The notes under the pieces were generated by a model. It saw only the letters and a program-made list of their open reading frames with translations. It did not search any database and was not told the origin of the DNA. This document shows positions 1 through 10,786 of a stretch of 64,000 bases of DNA, in pieces (position 1 is the first letter of the stretch; every line of letters starts with the position of its first letter). Location: contig CM077161.1 in the NCBI GenBank assembly GCA_039583875.1, positions 62,191,885-62,255,884 of the forward strand, read 5' to 3'. Origin of the DNA: Platanthera guangdongensis. Taxonomy: Eukaryota > Streptophyta > Magnoliopsida > Asparagales > Orchidaceae. Both the position numbers and the translations under genes were made by a program.

Positions 1-1473
1 GTTTTTAACCTCCTGTATAGATCTAAAGGTCAACTAGAACCGAGTCTAAGGGTTAGAAGCCTAGGTTTGAAAGCTGCCCTCAAGACCAAGAATTTTTCAG
101 TTTGAGACTATGTCATATCGTCGAGCTCAGCACGACGATTCGTCGAACTCCAATCGACGATCGTCTAGCTCAACTTCGACAGATCATCGAACTCCATTCG
201 ACAATCGCTGAGCTCAACTTCCACAAATCGTCGAACTCCATTCGACGATCTGCGAGCTCAGTTCGACGATCTTGACTCAGTATTGGATCTCTATCTCTGA
301 GCTCAGTTCGACGATCTTTGAGCTCAGATCGACGATATTTTTGTTGCTGTATAAGTCCATATCGCTGAGCTCAGTTCAACGATAGTAGAGCTCAGTTCGA
401 CGTTTTCTGATGAGTTAAAGGATTTTTCAAGATTCAAATTCAGATCAGTTAAGGAGATATTCAGCAATTAATTCAGAAGATTTTCTAGCCGTTTTCATTT
501 ATTCTGGACCAAGTTTCAAGGGATTATCAAGGAATGTTTCTTTGGACTTTCCTCCAGAAGAAATTTGCAATTAAGAATGCAATTAATGCAGGCCAACGGC
601 TATTCTTGACAGTGGATGTTTTTCTATTCAGTACCAGAGAATAAAAGACAAGATTTTTTTTTGAATCTCTCAATCAACTGAGCACTCAGAACACAGACAA
701 GAAAAAGAAAAACAAAATATTCTCTGTCTCAAAGAATTCTCTCAAGAACACACATCTAAGGAGATCAAACTTTCTGAAATCTTCTGATCTCTCTTGTCTC
801 AAGTGTTCAAGGCCAACATCTTTCAAGACTCCAGACACCTAACATTTCAGCTGTTGCTGAAATCATTATTTGCTAGAGATCAACTTCTGAAGGCCTATCA
901 CCCTACAGCAAAGCTTCTTTTCCTGAACACCTCAAGGACTCAGGGGGAGCTTTGACACCATCAAATCCACATAGTCTTCTCAGCTGCTTGGAGAAAGAGA
1001 AGACTTCCATAAATTTCTCATCCCCATCTCTGTAAAGGGTTTCTCAAACTCCCTTCAAAAGTTTGAGTTTGTTTTTTGAGCACCTTGTCAAAAGCTCATT
1101 GGTGGCAAGACACCTGATCAAAAAATCTGATTTGGTTTTTGAGCACCTTATCAAAAGCTCATTAGTGCCCAGGACACCTGATCAACTCATCCTGCAGTGG
1201 ATTCCTACCTAGGGTGGTAAAAGAGTGGATGTACCCAAGTTTAGGGGAACCACTATAGCTCCTTGTGTCATCTGGATTGCTTGTCTTTATCTTTTGTTTC
1301 TGGCTGTGATTGTTCTGTGATTATTTTATGTTGTAGGTTATTTTGTGATTAGATTTAATAATTGTTTCCCTGTTCACTCAGATTACAACAATTGTTGTAA
1401 AAAGTTTTCAAGCACCATATACTCGATTCACCCCCCCCCCATCTAGAGTATATCAGATCTAGCTGCACTTTCA
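1..1473 (+). repeat. Sirevirus-like LTR (family F), 5' end cut by the window edge
   Basis: This matches, in inverted orientation, the LTR at 60357-62006 along its length. About 57 bp of the start lie outside the window. It ends in CTTTCA at 1473, after a poly-C tract followed by CATCTAGAG (about 1428-1447), an end typical of Sirevirus-like LTRs. Positions 110-410 are packed with GAGCTC and TCGACGATC words. What follows is the protease of element A and not a primer-binding site, so this is either a solo LTR or the 3' LTR of an element lying upstream. The expected target duplication would be CTTAG (1474-1478), whose partner is outside the window. Confidence 0.85.
641..649 (+). promoter_or_regulatory. 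TATA-like box of the F-family LTR
   Basis: AATAAAAGA lies mid-LTR, and the same word is found in the inverted copy near 61298. It is a weak match to a TATA box. It is proposed only because it is conserved in both copies and sits between the palindrome-rich part and the downstream leader-like part. Confidence 0.35.
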
Positions 1474-1984
1474 CTTAGGAAACACATCTGCAAACTCCGA
1501 TATGATCGGAACATCACATACACTGGCCTTGGGCTCAATAGCCTGAATTAGCGTAAAGTATAACTCTGCGCCTTTTTGAACAGCTTTGACAACTTGGAGT
1601 GCAGACATCAGCATCCCGCCCACTCCTCGCATACCCCCGAACTTAGTCTCCTGCTCGGTATTCTAGCCCAACATGATCTCTTTGGCATTACAATCAATCA
1701 AGGCATGCTGCTCCGCGAGCCAATCCATTCCAAAGATCACGTGAAATTCCGATATCGGTAATACAAATGCAGTCAAACAGAAGTCCCGACTTCGTCTCTG
1801 AACAGCCACATCGCAAGCTCGATCTGTGAGATCAAACAACCATTCGGCAACACCAACCTGACGCTATCTGTCCTTACACGACTAGGTATCCCAAGCCGTG
1901 CTATGAACTCTTTTGATAGAAAGGAATGAGAAGTACCCGTATCAAACAGTGCTCGAGCCAGCGTGTTCCGAATCATCACAATTC
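1474..1984 (-). pseudogene. Element A protease region (Ty3/gypsy, decayed)
   Basis: On the minus strand the translation shows RALFDTGTSHSFLS, the aspartic protease active-site motif with DTG intact, followed by LPNGCLIS. After a one-base frameshift near 1815 it gives VLPISEFHVIFGMDWL, the conserved end of a chromovirus-type protease. The reading frame runs to about 1480 with at least one stop and is then cut by the F-family LTR. The rest of pol is outside the window. The exon begins at 1984, right after a predicted intron. This enzyme would cleave the Gag-Pol polyprotein inside virus-like particles. It is clearly non-functional here. Confidence 0.8.
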
Positions 1985-2076
1985 CTGTGATAATCATGTC
2001 CCACATACCAGCCGCATACGCATATGCAATAAACAAAGCATGCAAGCAATACAATACTCAATAACTAAACACAAAC
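1985..2076 (-). other. Predicted 92-bp intron between gag and protease of element A
   Basis: The donor is ACAG/GTTTGT at 2076 and the acceptor TTATCACAG/GA at 1985. The segment is U-rich on the coding strand, 92 nt long and phase 1. Left in, it introduces stops and a frameshift within the continuous gag-to-protease motif. Removed, the frame reads SDVVTG then IVMIRNTLARALFDTG. Element B has an intron at the same codon and phase (57846-57941). The splice is inferred from sequence only. Confidence 0.7.
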
Positions 2077-2984
2077 CTGTGACAACGTCACTTTGCTTGA
2101 TGGCCTCCTACAGGCCAAGATTGTAGACCCGCAGCTGCGCCTACGAGGTAGAAGTCTCCACCACTGCCTTTCCTTTTTCCGCATACGACGCTCCCTCCTT
2201 CTTTTCACTCTTTGGCAGCAACCGACAATCACGGGCTATACGCCCCACCTGTTCACAATTAAAGTATGTACGAGTATCCGGCCTTGAGGTGGCCACCGAC
2301 GTTGCTCCCGAGGCAACCGAAGAAGGAGCTTGTCCAGCCATCTTGGACTTCTTGTCCCATCTCTTCTTATAATATGATTTTCCAGGTCGGGGCACCTTGA
2401 ACTCTGGCTGTGTCACAGCCAAGGCCCGCTTCCCTTGCACCCTCTTCATGTATTTTTCCAGCGCGCACGCATTGTCGACCAATGCCTACAAGCCTTGATT
2501 CAACGAACTAGAAAGTAGGAACCTCAACTCGTCCGATAGTCCTTTGTAGAACCTATTTGTCTTCCTCTGCTCATCAGTAAAGATCGAACACGCATACCGC
2601 CCCAAGTATGTAAACTCATGCAGGTAAGCTTCAACACTGCCTTCACCCTGCATTAGCCTTTGGAATTCGTTCTCCATGGCAATACGTTGTGCCACCGGGC
2701 GGTGCTTTGCCAGGAAGAGTCTAGAGAAGTCCTCCATGGACACTTGTGTTAACGGTCTCCCTACCAAGTGATGTAGCTCCATCTCGTCCCACCATAAAAG
2801 CGCCTCTCCTTCCAACAAGAAGGTGGCTAAGGTGACCTTCTAATGTTCCTCCGATCTAATCGCCGTCATTATCCGCTTGACGCGCGACAACCAATCTTCA
2901 GCCTGCGCAGGAGATCCCACTCCCGACAACGTAGGCGGATTAAAGCTCATAAATTGCTTCAACCGCTTTTCAACTGCTTGAGGT
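2077..2984 (-). pseudogene. Element A gag, C-terminal part (decayed)
   Basis: This continues a gag that begins at 48804 on the far side of element E. Read on the minus strand it holds the retrotransposon gag core (FLLEGEALLWWDEMELHH, then EAYLHEFTYLGRYA and YKGLSDELRFLL), a basic stretch, and a degenerate zinc knuckle reading YFNCEQVGRIARDC. In that knuckle the first Cys is Tyr and the His is Arg. Stops lie near 2848, 2484, 2141 and 2114. The capsid/nucleocapsid protein would package element RNA. The junction at 2984 joins the 48585 side in frame once element E and one target-site copy are removed. Confidence 0.85.
2980..2984. repeat. Target-site duplication of element E, left copy
   Basis: GAGGT directly before the left LTR. 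The right copy at 48585-48589 reads AAGGT, one mismatch. In-frame continuity of the element A gag across the two flanks supports these as the duplicated target. Confidence 0.7.
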
Positions 2985-4738
2985 TGTTGGGTACATAGGA
3001 AAATATGTACCAGATTTGAAGAAGCCTCACCCTACTCAATGATATGCATCAAGGTGTATTTGATGTTGTTTTGAGTTTATATGTGCAGGTTAAGAAAATG
3101 CAAGAATGTAGGAAAAGTTTCTAAGTCCATGAGTCGACACCAGTAAAGCTGTGTCGACACCTGGAGTTAATTATGTCGACACTGGAGAAAAGCTGTGTTG
3201 ACACCTGGAGTCAATTGTGTCGATACTTGGAAAGGCTGTGTCGACACCAGAAGAAACTGTGTCGACACACAGAGGAAGTGTCGACACACAGAAAAGATTA
3301 GTCGACATCAACTGTGTCGATACACAGAGGCAGTGTCGACACACAGAAGACTTTGTCGACATCAACTGTATCGACACACTGGATTTGTGTCGACACATAG
3401 CAGAGTTTCAACAAAGTTGATTTTTTTTGTGAAGAGAAGAAGTGTCTGTGTCGACACACAGAATTAGTGTCGACACATTCTACAGAAGTTGTGTCGAGAA
3501 GCAGTGTCAACACCAAGAGAGTTGTGTCGACACCACCAAGGCTTGTGTCGACACTTAGTCTACTTGTATCGACACATGATGAAGTTCAGTCTCGACACTT
3601 TGCTGACAGAGACAGAGTTTCAAGAAGTGACTGGAAGACTTGACAGCTGTCATAACCAACCGGTCTACCATAACTGTCAGTGCTGTCAGAAGTTCGTTAG
3701 AAACCGGATCAGCCGGTTACCATGGAGGAAGTCTATATAAAGGCATTCTCTATCAACAGAAGAAAAAATGTTAAAAGTTACACACATAGAGATACACAAT
3801 AACATATAGAAGAAGATTTTAACCAGAAGATCTAAGAAGACATTCTCAAGTGGTGATCTACTCAGAGTTTGTCAAGATAATTAAAAGAAGAATTCAGAAG
3901 AATCTTCAGAAGAATTTGGAGAGAGAGATCCATCTATTCAAGTGAAGAAAGGGACTTAAATCAACAAGTCTCTTAAGTGCAGTTTCTGAACCAGTCTGCC
4001 AAGAAGGATTCAGATTGATTTCTGAATTTCAAGAAAGAAGCTGATTAAAGATCGACTTCAAAGGAGATCAACCCTACTGTGTTCAGATTAAAGAAGCTTT
4101 GAAGAAAGCTAAGATAGGTTGATCTCTATCATCAGATTCGTTCAAGAACAGATCAAGAAACCGTCCATCCTTTCTCTCTCAACCAGGGTGGTGGTAGATT
4201 TATAATTAACATCTATTTTCTGTAGGTACTTTTTAAGATATGAGTTGTAAGCCTGATTTATAAAGGCTGAGTTGTAGGAGATAAAGTTCTCTGAGTGGTA
4301 GGCCTTGTTGAAGGCGGAGGTAGGGCTGTGAGCCTGAGTTGTAGGAGATTTTGATCTCTGAGTTGTAAGCCTTGTTGAAGGTTGAGGTAGGGCAGATTGC
4401 CTGAGCTGTAGGAGTGTGGACTCACTCTGAGTTGTAGGAGCCTTGTTTGGGTTCTGAGCTGTAAGATCTGAGGATCTGAAGAGAAGGAAAGAAGTTAGGC
4501 CGAATCTAGCACACTGCTAGATAGGCGAAGGGGGGAAAGTGGATGTACACAGACCTTAGGGAACCAATATAAAACATTGTGCAATCTGTGACTGTGTGTG
4601 GTATTATTGTTTCTGTGCTATGATAGCTGTAGAACTGTTTGATTTAATTTTATTATCTGAATTACTATTCTTCCTTAGAAGAAAAAGGAATTGCACCTAT
4701 TTACCCCCCCTCTAGGTGTTTAGGAACCAATTCTTTCA
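2985..4738 (+). repeat. Element E 5' LTR
   Basis: It runs from TGTTGGGTAC to CTTTCA, 1754 bp. Positions 3130-3600 carry more than ten GTGTCGACAC palindromes or near copies. The end has a poly-C/TCTAGGTG motif at about 4703-4718. Positions 4245-4480 hold repeated leader units built on GAGTTGTAGG. It pairs with 46796-48584. Confidence 0.95.
3734..3741 (+). promoter_or_regulatory. TATA box of the element E 5' LTR
   Basis: TATATAAA followed by GGC, placed just downstream of the palindrome cluster and upstream of a purine-rich leader. It is conserved in the right LTR at 47578-47585. Transcription would start about 30 bp downstream, near 3770. Confidence 0.75.
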
Positions 4739-4740
4739 AG

Positions 4741-4751
4741 TGGTATCAGAG
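4741..4751 (+). other. Primer-binding site of element E (initiator-Met tRNA)
   Basis: TGGTATCAGAG two bases after the LTR end complements the 3' end of plant initiator-Met tRNA, the usual primer for copia elements. Confidence 0.9.
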
Positions 4752-4817
4752 GGAGGTTCCTCAAAGAAAGACTTAACAGTCTGAGTAAGATCTGTAAGAC
4801 AGAATTAAGTAAAGAAG

Positions 4818-5330
4818 ATGGGTTCAGGAGAAAACCATAAAGAACTTGTTTCAATGAAGTTGCCTATCTGTTGGAAGGAAATTTTTGGAATATGGAAGGA
4901 AAGGGTCAGACTATTTATGGAGGCATCTGATCCTACAATTTATATAACAGTTAAGGAAGGACCATATATTCCAATGAAGGTTTCCATTCTTGATGCTAAT
5001 CAAAGGACTCCTAAGGATTTTTCAGAAATGACTAAGGATGAGATCATCTTGGCTACAATGGATAAAAGAGCACAAAATATTATAGTAAGTGTCATAGATG
5101 ACTCAACTTTCCAGAATCTGATTCACTGCAAAACCTCCAAGGAGACGTGGAACACATTGGTTGTCTACATGGAGGGTTCTGAAGAGGTTAGGCAATATAG
5201 AAAGTCTATGCTTAATCAAGAATATGAGAGTTTCAGACAAGCAAAGTCTGATAGTATAACTGAATGTTATAAGAAGTTCTACAGAATTGTAAATGAACTA
5301 ATGTCCTACGGAAGAATTTTTAGTACATAT
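4818..5330 (+). pseudogene. Element E gag, N-terminal part, interrupted by element C
   Basis: The ATG at 4818 opens a 171-codon frame with copia gag character (LFMEASDPTIYITVKEG, CKTSKETWNTLV, YRKSMLNQEYESF). Element C inserted after codon 171. The frame resumes exactly at 38632 once element C and one CATAT copy are removed, where LTKDWDTKICAIREV completes the UBN2-type gag domain. No stop occurs in this first part. Gag would form the virus-like particle in the cytoplasm. Confidence 0.9.
5326..5330. repeat. Target-site duplication of element C, left copy
   Basis: CATAT. The identical right copy is at 38627-38631. Confidence 0.95.
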
Positions 5331-6066
5331 TGTTAACCCGTCAGTCCGCAACACCCTGCAAGATTCCAAAGCCCCCCTTTCAATAGGCGCGGACACGATT
5401 TGTCAGTCCGCCCAGTCCAGCAAGATCACCAATCGGACACCAAGGGTGGTACCCCAGCAGCGGACGCAAGACCCTGTCCGCTCAGTATTGGATTCTCTAC
5501 AACGGCGGACGCAGTGTCTCGTCCGCCCAGGCCGCCACCCTCCAGCAAGATCGTGCCCAGTAGCAGTGGAAGCTCTAGTCCGCGAGCCCAGTCCGCCCCT
5601 TCTGCGCGGACTGGCGTGTTCTTTCTCTTTGCTTCCCGTCACCGCTGCCCAGTTCTCCTATACCCCGGGCAGTCGGTTATTTTAGCCCTGCCCGTTTGGG
5701 TAGGCCCCCTATCCTATAAATAGGGGGGAGGTGGTGCACCCAAGGCACGCTGACTCGGACCCAGGAGCCTACTTGTTACAGGCTGCGGACTCGAATCTTG
5801 AGCCTTGCGGACTCCCCCTCCCTCTGCTCTTGTCAACTTTTTCCTTTCACTTGTAACCAAATCCTTATTGAATCAAGGAAAGCCCGTCGCAAGAGAGGCA
5901 TTCAGGCCGCGACAGGCGAAGTCTGTTGTTGCCGTGGTTCACGGCCCTGCTCTTCTTCCTGCCCTCATTCGCTTAGTAGATCACTACTCGCAGTCTCCCT
6001 ATTCCCCGGTGTTCGAACCGTTAGCTGGTGGTGCTCGACCCCCCCTTGTGTTTTCGTGCATCAACA
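5331..6066 (+). repeat. Element C 5' LTR
   Basis: It runs from TGTTAACCC to CATCAACA, 736 bp. About eleven GTCCGC/GCGGAC words occur in it, where well under one is expected by chance. The small ORFs inside (5400-6103) are out of frame with any domain and are not called genes. No convincing tRNA primer site follows; the next bases are GTTAACACACGACC. Confidence 0.95.
5715..5722 (+). promoter_or_regulatory. TATA box of the element C 5' LTR
   Basis: TATAAATA followed by a G-run. Conserved at 38274-38281 in the 3' LTR. It is the probable promoter for the sense gag-pol RNA. Confidence 0.8.
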
Positions 6067-6118
6067 GTTAACACACGACCTTCAGATCCGAGTAGTGTTT
6101 TGAAATTAGCGGACAAAG

Positions 6119-7666
6119 ATGTCAGACCGCAGAGCCCGCTCCTCAGACCGCTCCAGCTCTTCAGAGGACTCTCTTTGGGACGCGATTGAGCAAGCTCTCC
6201 TTGAGGCCGAGCAGTCCCGCCAGCAGACTGACCAGCGTCTCGACGTAATCAGCAAAGCTCTGCTCGCGCTGGCCCAGCGGCTTGCTCCTCAGGCCGCAGT
6301 GGACCCAGCGGACTCGCCAGTCCGCCAGACCCCAGCTCGCCGAACTCCGCTTCGGCAGTCGCCAGCAACTCCCCGAAACCCTGCTCAGTCCGCTGCCCCT
6401 CTGCGCCCTCAGGAGGAGCAGTTTGCTTTCAAAAATTTCTTCAGAGAAGCTGCCAGGGGCACTCCAGCCCGCCAGCTTCATTTTGCTGACCGCCAGTCCG
6501 CCGAGCCCGTGGACTCCCCGGCTCCAGTCTGCCCCTTCTACCCCGTAGAGTTCGAGACCCCGTCTCCCTTTGTTGACCGAATCCGATGGGAATCGGCTCC
6601 GAGAAACTTCAGGGAGCCTCGCATCCCATTCTATTCAGGAGGGACTGATCCAGTCTCTCACCTCCAAGCATTTGAGGGGGCAGTTGCTTTGAGATGCCTC
6701 TCAGATGCTATCAAGTTTAAACTGCTGGTTACCACTCTCGAAGGACAAGCGAGAGAGTGGTTCTACGAGCTGCCTTCGGGCACAATCTCTTCTTTCGCAG
6801 AGCTTCGTAGCCAGTTGTTGCTGAGGTTTTCTACCTCAAGGAAGAGGAAGAATGGGCCAGCTGCCCTATTTGAAATCAAGCAAAGGGATAATGAATCGGT
6901 GGCGCGATTCGTTGATCGCTTTCATAAAAAGATCCAAGGGGTCAGGAATGTAAACCCCGATTATTATAAGGTCGCCTTGATCCATGGCCTCCGGGAAGGC
7001 CCTCTGAAGTTTAAAGCAACAACCAAGGCACCTGAGACTTATCAAGAGTTGATCGCCATGGTCAACCGTTTCATTGAAGGAGAAAATGCCAATCCAACTT
7101 ATGTATCATCCCTGATAGCTAAGGCTGAAGGAAGGGATGCCTCCGCTTCTTCCTCTCGTGGCAAGCCCCCTTGCCCAGACTTCCAGCCTCCGTCTCAAAG
7201 AGGCAGGAACTTCCGCAACAAGAAACCTTTCCAAGGCCATCAACAGTTTCATGAGCAGAGACTGCCATTGGCCGCCACTCCCGCCCTTCCATTGCAAGCT
7301 CTTCCCATTCTTCAACAAGCAGCCTTGCCTGCTCCGATCCAATTTGATGAAAGCCCCATGGAGGACACTGCAGATCTGGACCTTGATGAAGTCATCCAGA
7401 TCTTGCAAAGGAAATCAGAAGAAAAGAGGCAAGAGCCTCAGAAAATGTGGAAGCCAAGAAATAATGCACAATATTGCCAGTTCCACAAAGAAAAGGGCCA
7501 TCTGACCGAGGACTGCAAGGCCCTTCGCACGCTGATGGAGAAGTTGCTTGCCGAGGGCAAGATAGACTTGGCCAAGAAGGATTCTCCTTCTTCTTCGAAG
7601 CCATCCACCTCAAAGGGCAAAGAGGTAGCTGAGGCATACCAGGAATGTGTGGATGTAGAGGACTAA
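6119..7666 (+). CDS. Element C gag (515 codons, intact frame)
   Basis: The ATG at 6119 lies 52 bp after the LTR. The N-terminus is Ser/Arg-rich (SDRRARSSDRSSSSED), followed by a heptad-like segment. The gag core (about residues 155-330) includes FREPRIPFYSGGTDPVSHL, EGQAREWFYELPSG and ESVARFVDRFHKKIQGV. Near residue 450 a zinc knuckle reads YCQFHKEKGHLTEDC, the variant in which a His replaces the second Cys, common in Tat-type gags. The frame ends at a TAA (7664-7666), but pol continues in the same frame, so the stop may be a readthrough site or a late mutation. Confidence 0.9.
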   Translation: MSDRRARSSDRSSSSEDSLWDAIEQALLEAEQSRQQTDQRLDVISKALLALAQRLAPQAAVDPADSPVRQTPARRTPLRQSPATPRNPAQSAAPLRPQEEQFAFKNFFREAARGTPARQLHFADRQSAEPVDSPAPVCPFYPVEFETPSPFVDRIRWESAPRNFREPRIPFYSGGTDPVSHLQAFEGAVALRCLSDAIKFKLLVTTLEGQAREWFYELPSGTISSFAELRSQLLLRFSTSRKRKNGPAALFEIKQRDNESVARFVDRFHKKIQGVRNVNPDYYKVALIHGLREGPLKFKATTKAPETYQELIAMVNRFIEGENANPTYVSSLIAKAEGRDASASSSRGKPPCPDFQPPSQRGRNFRNKKPFQGHQQFHEQRLPLAATPALPLQALPILQQAALPAPIQFDESPMEDTADLDLDEVIQILQRKSEEKRQEPQKMWKPRNNAQYCQFHKEKGHLTEDCKALRTLMEKLLAEGKIDLAKKDSPSSSKPSTSKGKEVAEAYQECVDVED

Positions 7667-10600
7667 GGCCGTCTGGGGCCGATCAACATCCCGGTGGAGT
7701 GCTTCGATGCAGATGATGAAGGGGTCCTGGGATGCCTCTTCTTCATCCATGGTGGAGAAGGGACCGAGTCCACTCAGAAATCGTCAATTTCAAGGGTCAC
7801 CCAGGCAGAGGTGGACTCTTCTTCCGTTGCTCCTCCAAGTGAGGTTGTCACCTTTGGTCCAGCAGACCTACCTCAAACAGCCAACCCGTTTGATGACGTC
7901 ATAGTAATCAAGGCTGTAGTGGGGGACTTCACAGTTGATAGAATTCTTGTTGACACAGGCAGCTCGGTCAACCTCCTGTTCAAGTCTACCTTTGAGGCCC
8001 TGAGGACCGGAAAGCCTCTGCTTTCCACTAAGGGGCCACTCTATGGTTTCTCGGGAGAGAGAAAGGAAGTGGAGGGCAGCGTCATCCTAGCTGTGAAGCT
8101 CGGAGGGGCGACTAAGCAAATACAATTCATAGTGGTTGACGCCCCCAGCAGCTACCATGCCATCTTCGGCAGGCCCCTGTTAAACAAGTATCAAGCGGTG
8201 GTTTCCACTTACCACCTTGCCATCAAGTTCTTTGCCGATGGAAGGATGTGCCTGGTCAGGAGTGACCCGAGAAGAGCAAGGGAGTGCTATGTCCGCACTG
8301 TCAACATGGTTGAAGCCAGCCCATCCCTTGCTCCAATAGAAGCTGCAGAAGTCTCTCCCAGTTCAGAAGTTGCTGCCAATGAAGGTGCTCACCTGGAACC
8401 TGCCCAGGTGACGCAAGGAGTCCCCATTGCTGAGGGGGAGGAGAGGAAGCTCTCCATCAACTCGGAGCTACCTGAAGATCAAAAGGCTGAGTTGATTTCC
8501 TGCTTGGTGAATAATCTGGATGTTTTTGCCTGGTCAGCAGAAGACATGCCAGGAGTGGATCCTGATGTTGCATGCCACCACTTGAACGTTGATCCCGGCT
8601 GCAAGCCCATACAACAAAAGAAGAGGGACATGGCTACAAATCTTGCTGAACCGATAAGGGAGGAGGTCGCAAAGCTCCTCAAAGTAAATTTTATCAAAGA
8701 AATTCAATATCCTACTTGGATTTCTAATGTTGTAATGGTTAAGAAACCATGAGGAAAATGGCGAATGTGTGTAGATTTTACCAAACTTAATAAAGTGTGC
8801 CCTAAAGATTGCTACCCCTTTCCTCGGATAGATTCTTTAGTTTATTCCGCGGTAGGGTACTCTTATATGATTTTTTTAGATGCGTTTTCTGGTTATCACC
8901 AGATAAGAATGCATAAGCCCGACGTTCCTCACACGTCGTTCATAACTAATGATGGCTGTTATTGCTACCTTGTGATGCCCTTTAGGCTTAAGAATGTCGG
9001 CGCAACCTACCAACGGATGATGGACCGTGTGTTTAACCATCAGAAGGGGAGGAACCTAGAAGTGTACGTAGACGATCTCTTGATTAAGAGTAAGTCATTT
9101 TCGCTGCACTTGCGAGACCTAGCAGAGACGTTCGCTACTCTGCGTAGGTACAAAATGAAGCTCAATCCTTTGAAATGTACGTTTGGGGTGAGTAAGGGGA
9201 AGTTTCTTGGTCATCTCCTTACTCCGGAAGGACTTGCCCCCAATCCTGATAAAGTGAAATCCATCCTTGATATGCCTGCCCCTCGTTCGCCAAAAGAAGT
9301 TCAGCAGTTAGGGGGGAGGCTGGCAGGCCTTGCGAGATTTCTCTCTCGAGTTGGGGATAGGAGTGCTCCGTTCTTCAAAACTCTCCGAGGGGCATCCAAG
9401 TTTGAGTGGATGGAAGAATGCTCAAAAGCTTTTGAGCAGTTGAAGATGCAACTGACCTCAGTATCCTTGCTTCAGAGTCCTCGGCCAGGAGAGATTCTTT
9501 TCTTGTACCTAGGGGTTGGCCCTAAGGCCGTCAGCTCCGTTCTTCTCTGGGAAGAGAGCAGAAAGCAATTCCCAATTTACTATGTCAGCCATATCCTCAA
9601 GAGTGCTGAGACACGGTATCCAATTCTGGAGAAGTTATCCTTGGCGCTAGTCATGTCAGCTCGCAGGCTTCGTCCATACTTCCAAGCACATTCAATTCAA
9701 GTCGTCACCGATCAGCCTTTGAAGGGTTTTTTGGAAAAACCAGAACATTCCGGCAGACTAGCTAAGTGGGCAATAGAGTTGAGCGAATTTGAAATCTCTT
9801 ATGTGCCCAAGACAGCCATTAAAGCTCAGGTCCTAGCAGATTTTCTAATCGGCATGCCAGAGTCCAGTCCTGATCGAGCAGAAAGGTCACCTTTGGCTTG
9901 GACCATCTATGTTGATGGAGCCTCAGGCAGTTCTTCCGGAGCAGGGGTGGTTCTTATCAATCCAAATGGAGTCAAATTGGAGCAGGCCATCAAATTTTAC
10001 TTTCCAGTAACCAATAATCAGGCCGAATATGAATCTTTGCTAGCAGGCTTGAGGCTTGCAAGAGAACTCGGAATCGATCATGTTCATATCAAAACCGATT
10101 CTCTGGTGATGGCGTCACAAGTCCTCGGTAACTTCGAAACAAGAGAGCCAATCTTGAAGAAATATCTAGCTCTTGTGAAGAAAGAAGTCGGCAGGTTCAA
10201 GAGCTTTACCATCGAGCACATCCCCAGAACAGAAAATTAGGAAGCCAATTTTCTTTCCAAGCATGGGATGCTTTCAGGAGGGACAACTTCCGAACTCTTC
10301 CGCCCGGCAGTGTTGGAAGGAGATTTGATGCAAGTAGACCAACGTACCTCTTGGATGGACCCATTCATCCTCTATCTGTCAACGAGAGATTATCATCATA
10401 CAGTCAGAGATAAGAAAATGTTCAGAATAAAAGCAGCTCATTACTTCCTAGTGGTGGGAGTCCTCTACAGGAAAACGTTCCTCTCTACCATGGCCCGGTG
10501 TGTTTCAGAAGAAGAAGCTTTCACTGTTTTGCAAGAGATTCATTTCGGAGAGTGTGGAAGCCACTCGAGAGCAAGAACTCTTGAAAAACGAATCCTGCGG

Positions 10601-10786
10601 CAAGGATATTTCTGGCCCACTATGAAGAGAGACTCTGAGATCTATGCCAGAAAGTGTGTTCAGTGCCAGAAGTTTGCTCCACTTCAGCACCAAGCAGCTC
10701 AGTCCCTTAGATCGATTGCAACTCCATGGCCCTTCGCAGTTTGGGGAATGGACCTCCTCGGTCCTTTTCCCATGGCAAGCAGTCAG
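7667..10786 (+). pseudogene. Element C pol, first part: protease, RT, two RNases H, integrase N-terminus
   Basis: One frame continues from gag with stops at 8750-8752 (TGA, KKP*GKWRMCVDF) and 10238-10240 (TAG, RTEN*EANFLSK). In order: protease (VDRILVDTGSSVNLLF near 7945); RT (FLDAFSGYHQI, and VYVDDLLIKS near 9062); a first RNase H in which the usual catalytic Asp is absent (LYLGVGPKAVSSVLL near 9505); a second, archaeal-type RNase H (IYVDGASGSSSGAGVVL, NQAEYESLLAGL, IKTDSLVMAS near 9905-10120); and the HHCC zinc-binding domain and first catalytic Asp of integrase (CVQCQ, GMDLLGPFP). Element D inserted after codon SSQ. Pol would copy element RNA into DNA and integrate it. Confidence 0.92.
10782..10786. 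repeat. Target-site duplication of element D, left copy
   Basis: GTCAG. The identical right copy is at 30866-30870. Confidence 0.95.

Noticed and set aside
3150..3600. Repeated GTGTCGACAC words looked like a CRISPR-type array
   Set aside because: Spacers are irregular and themselves repetitive, the words lie inside an LTR present twice, and the genome is a plant's.
5400..6103. Several overlapping ORFs in the element C LTR (and 37703-38633)
   Set aside because: GC-rich LTR sequence without domains; frames differ between the two LTR copies by indels.
6067..6118. Primer-binding site for element C
   Set aside because: No TGG-initiated tRNA complement is visible within 10 bp of the LTR, so none is annotated.
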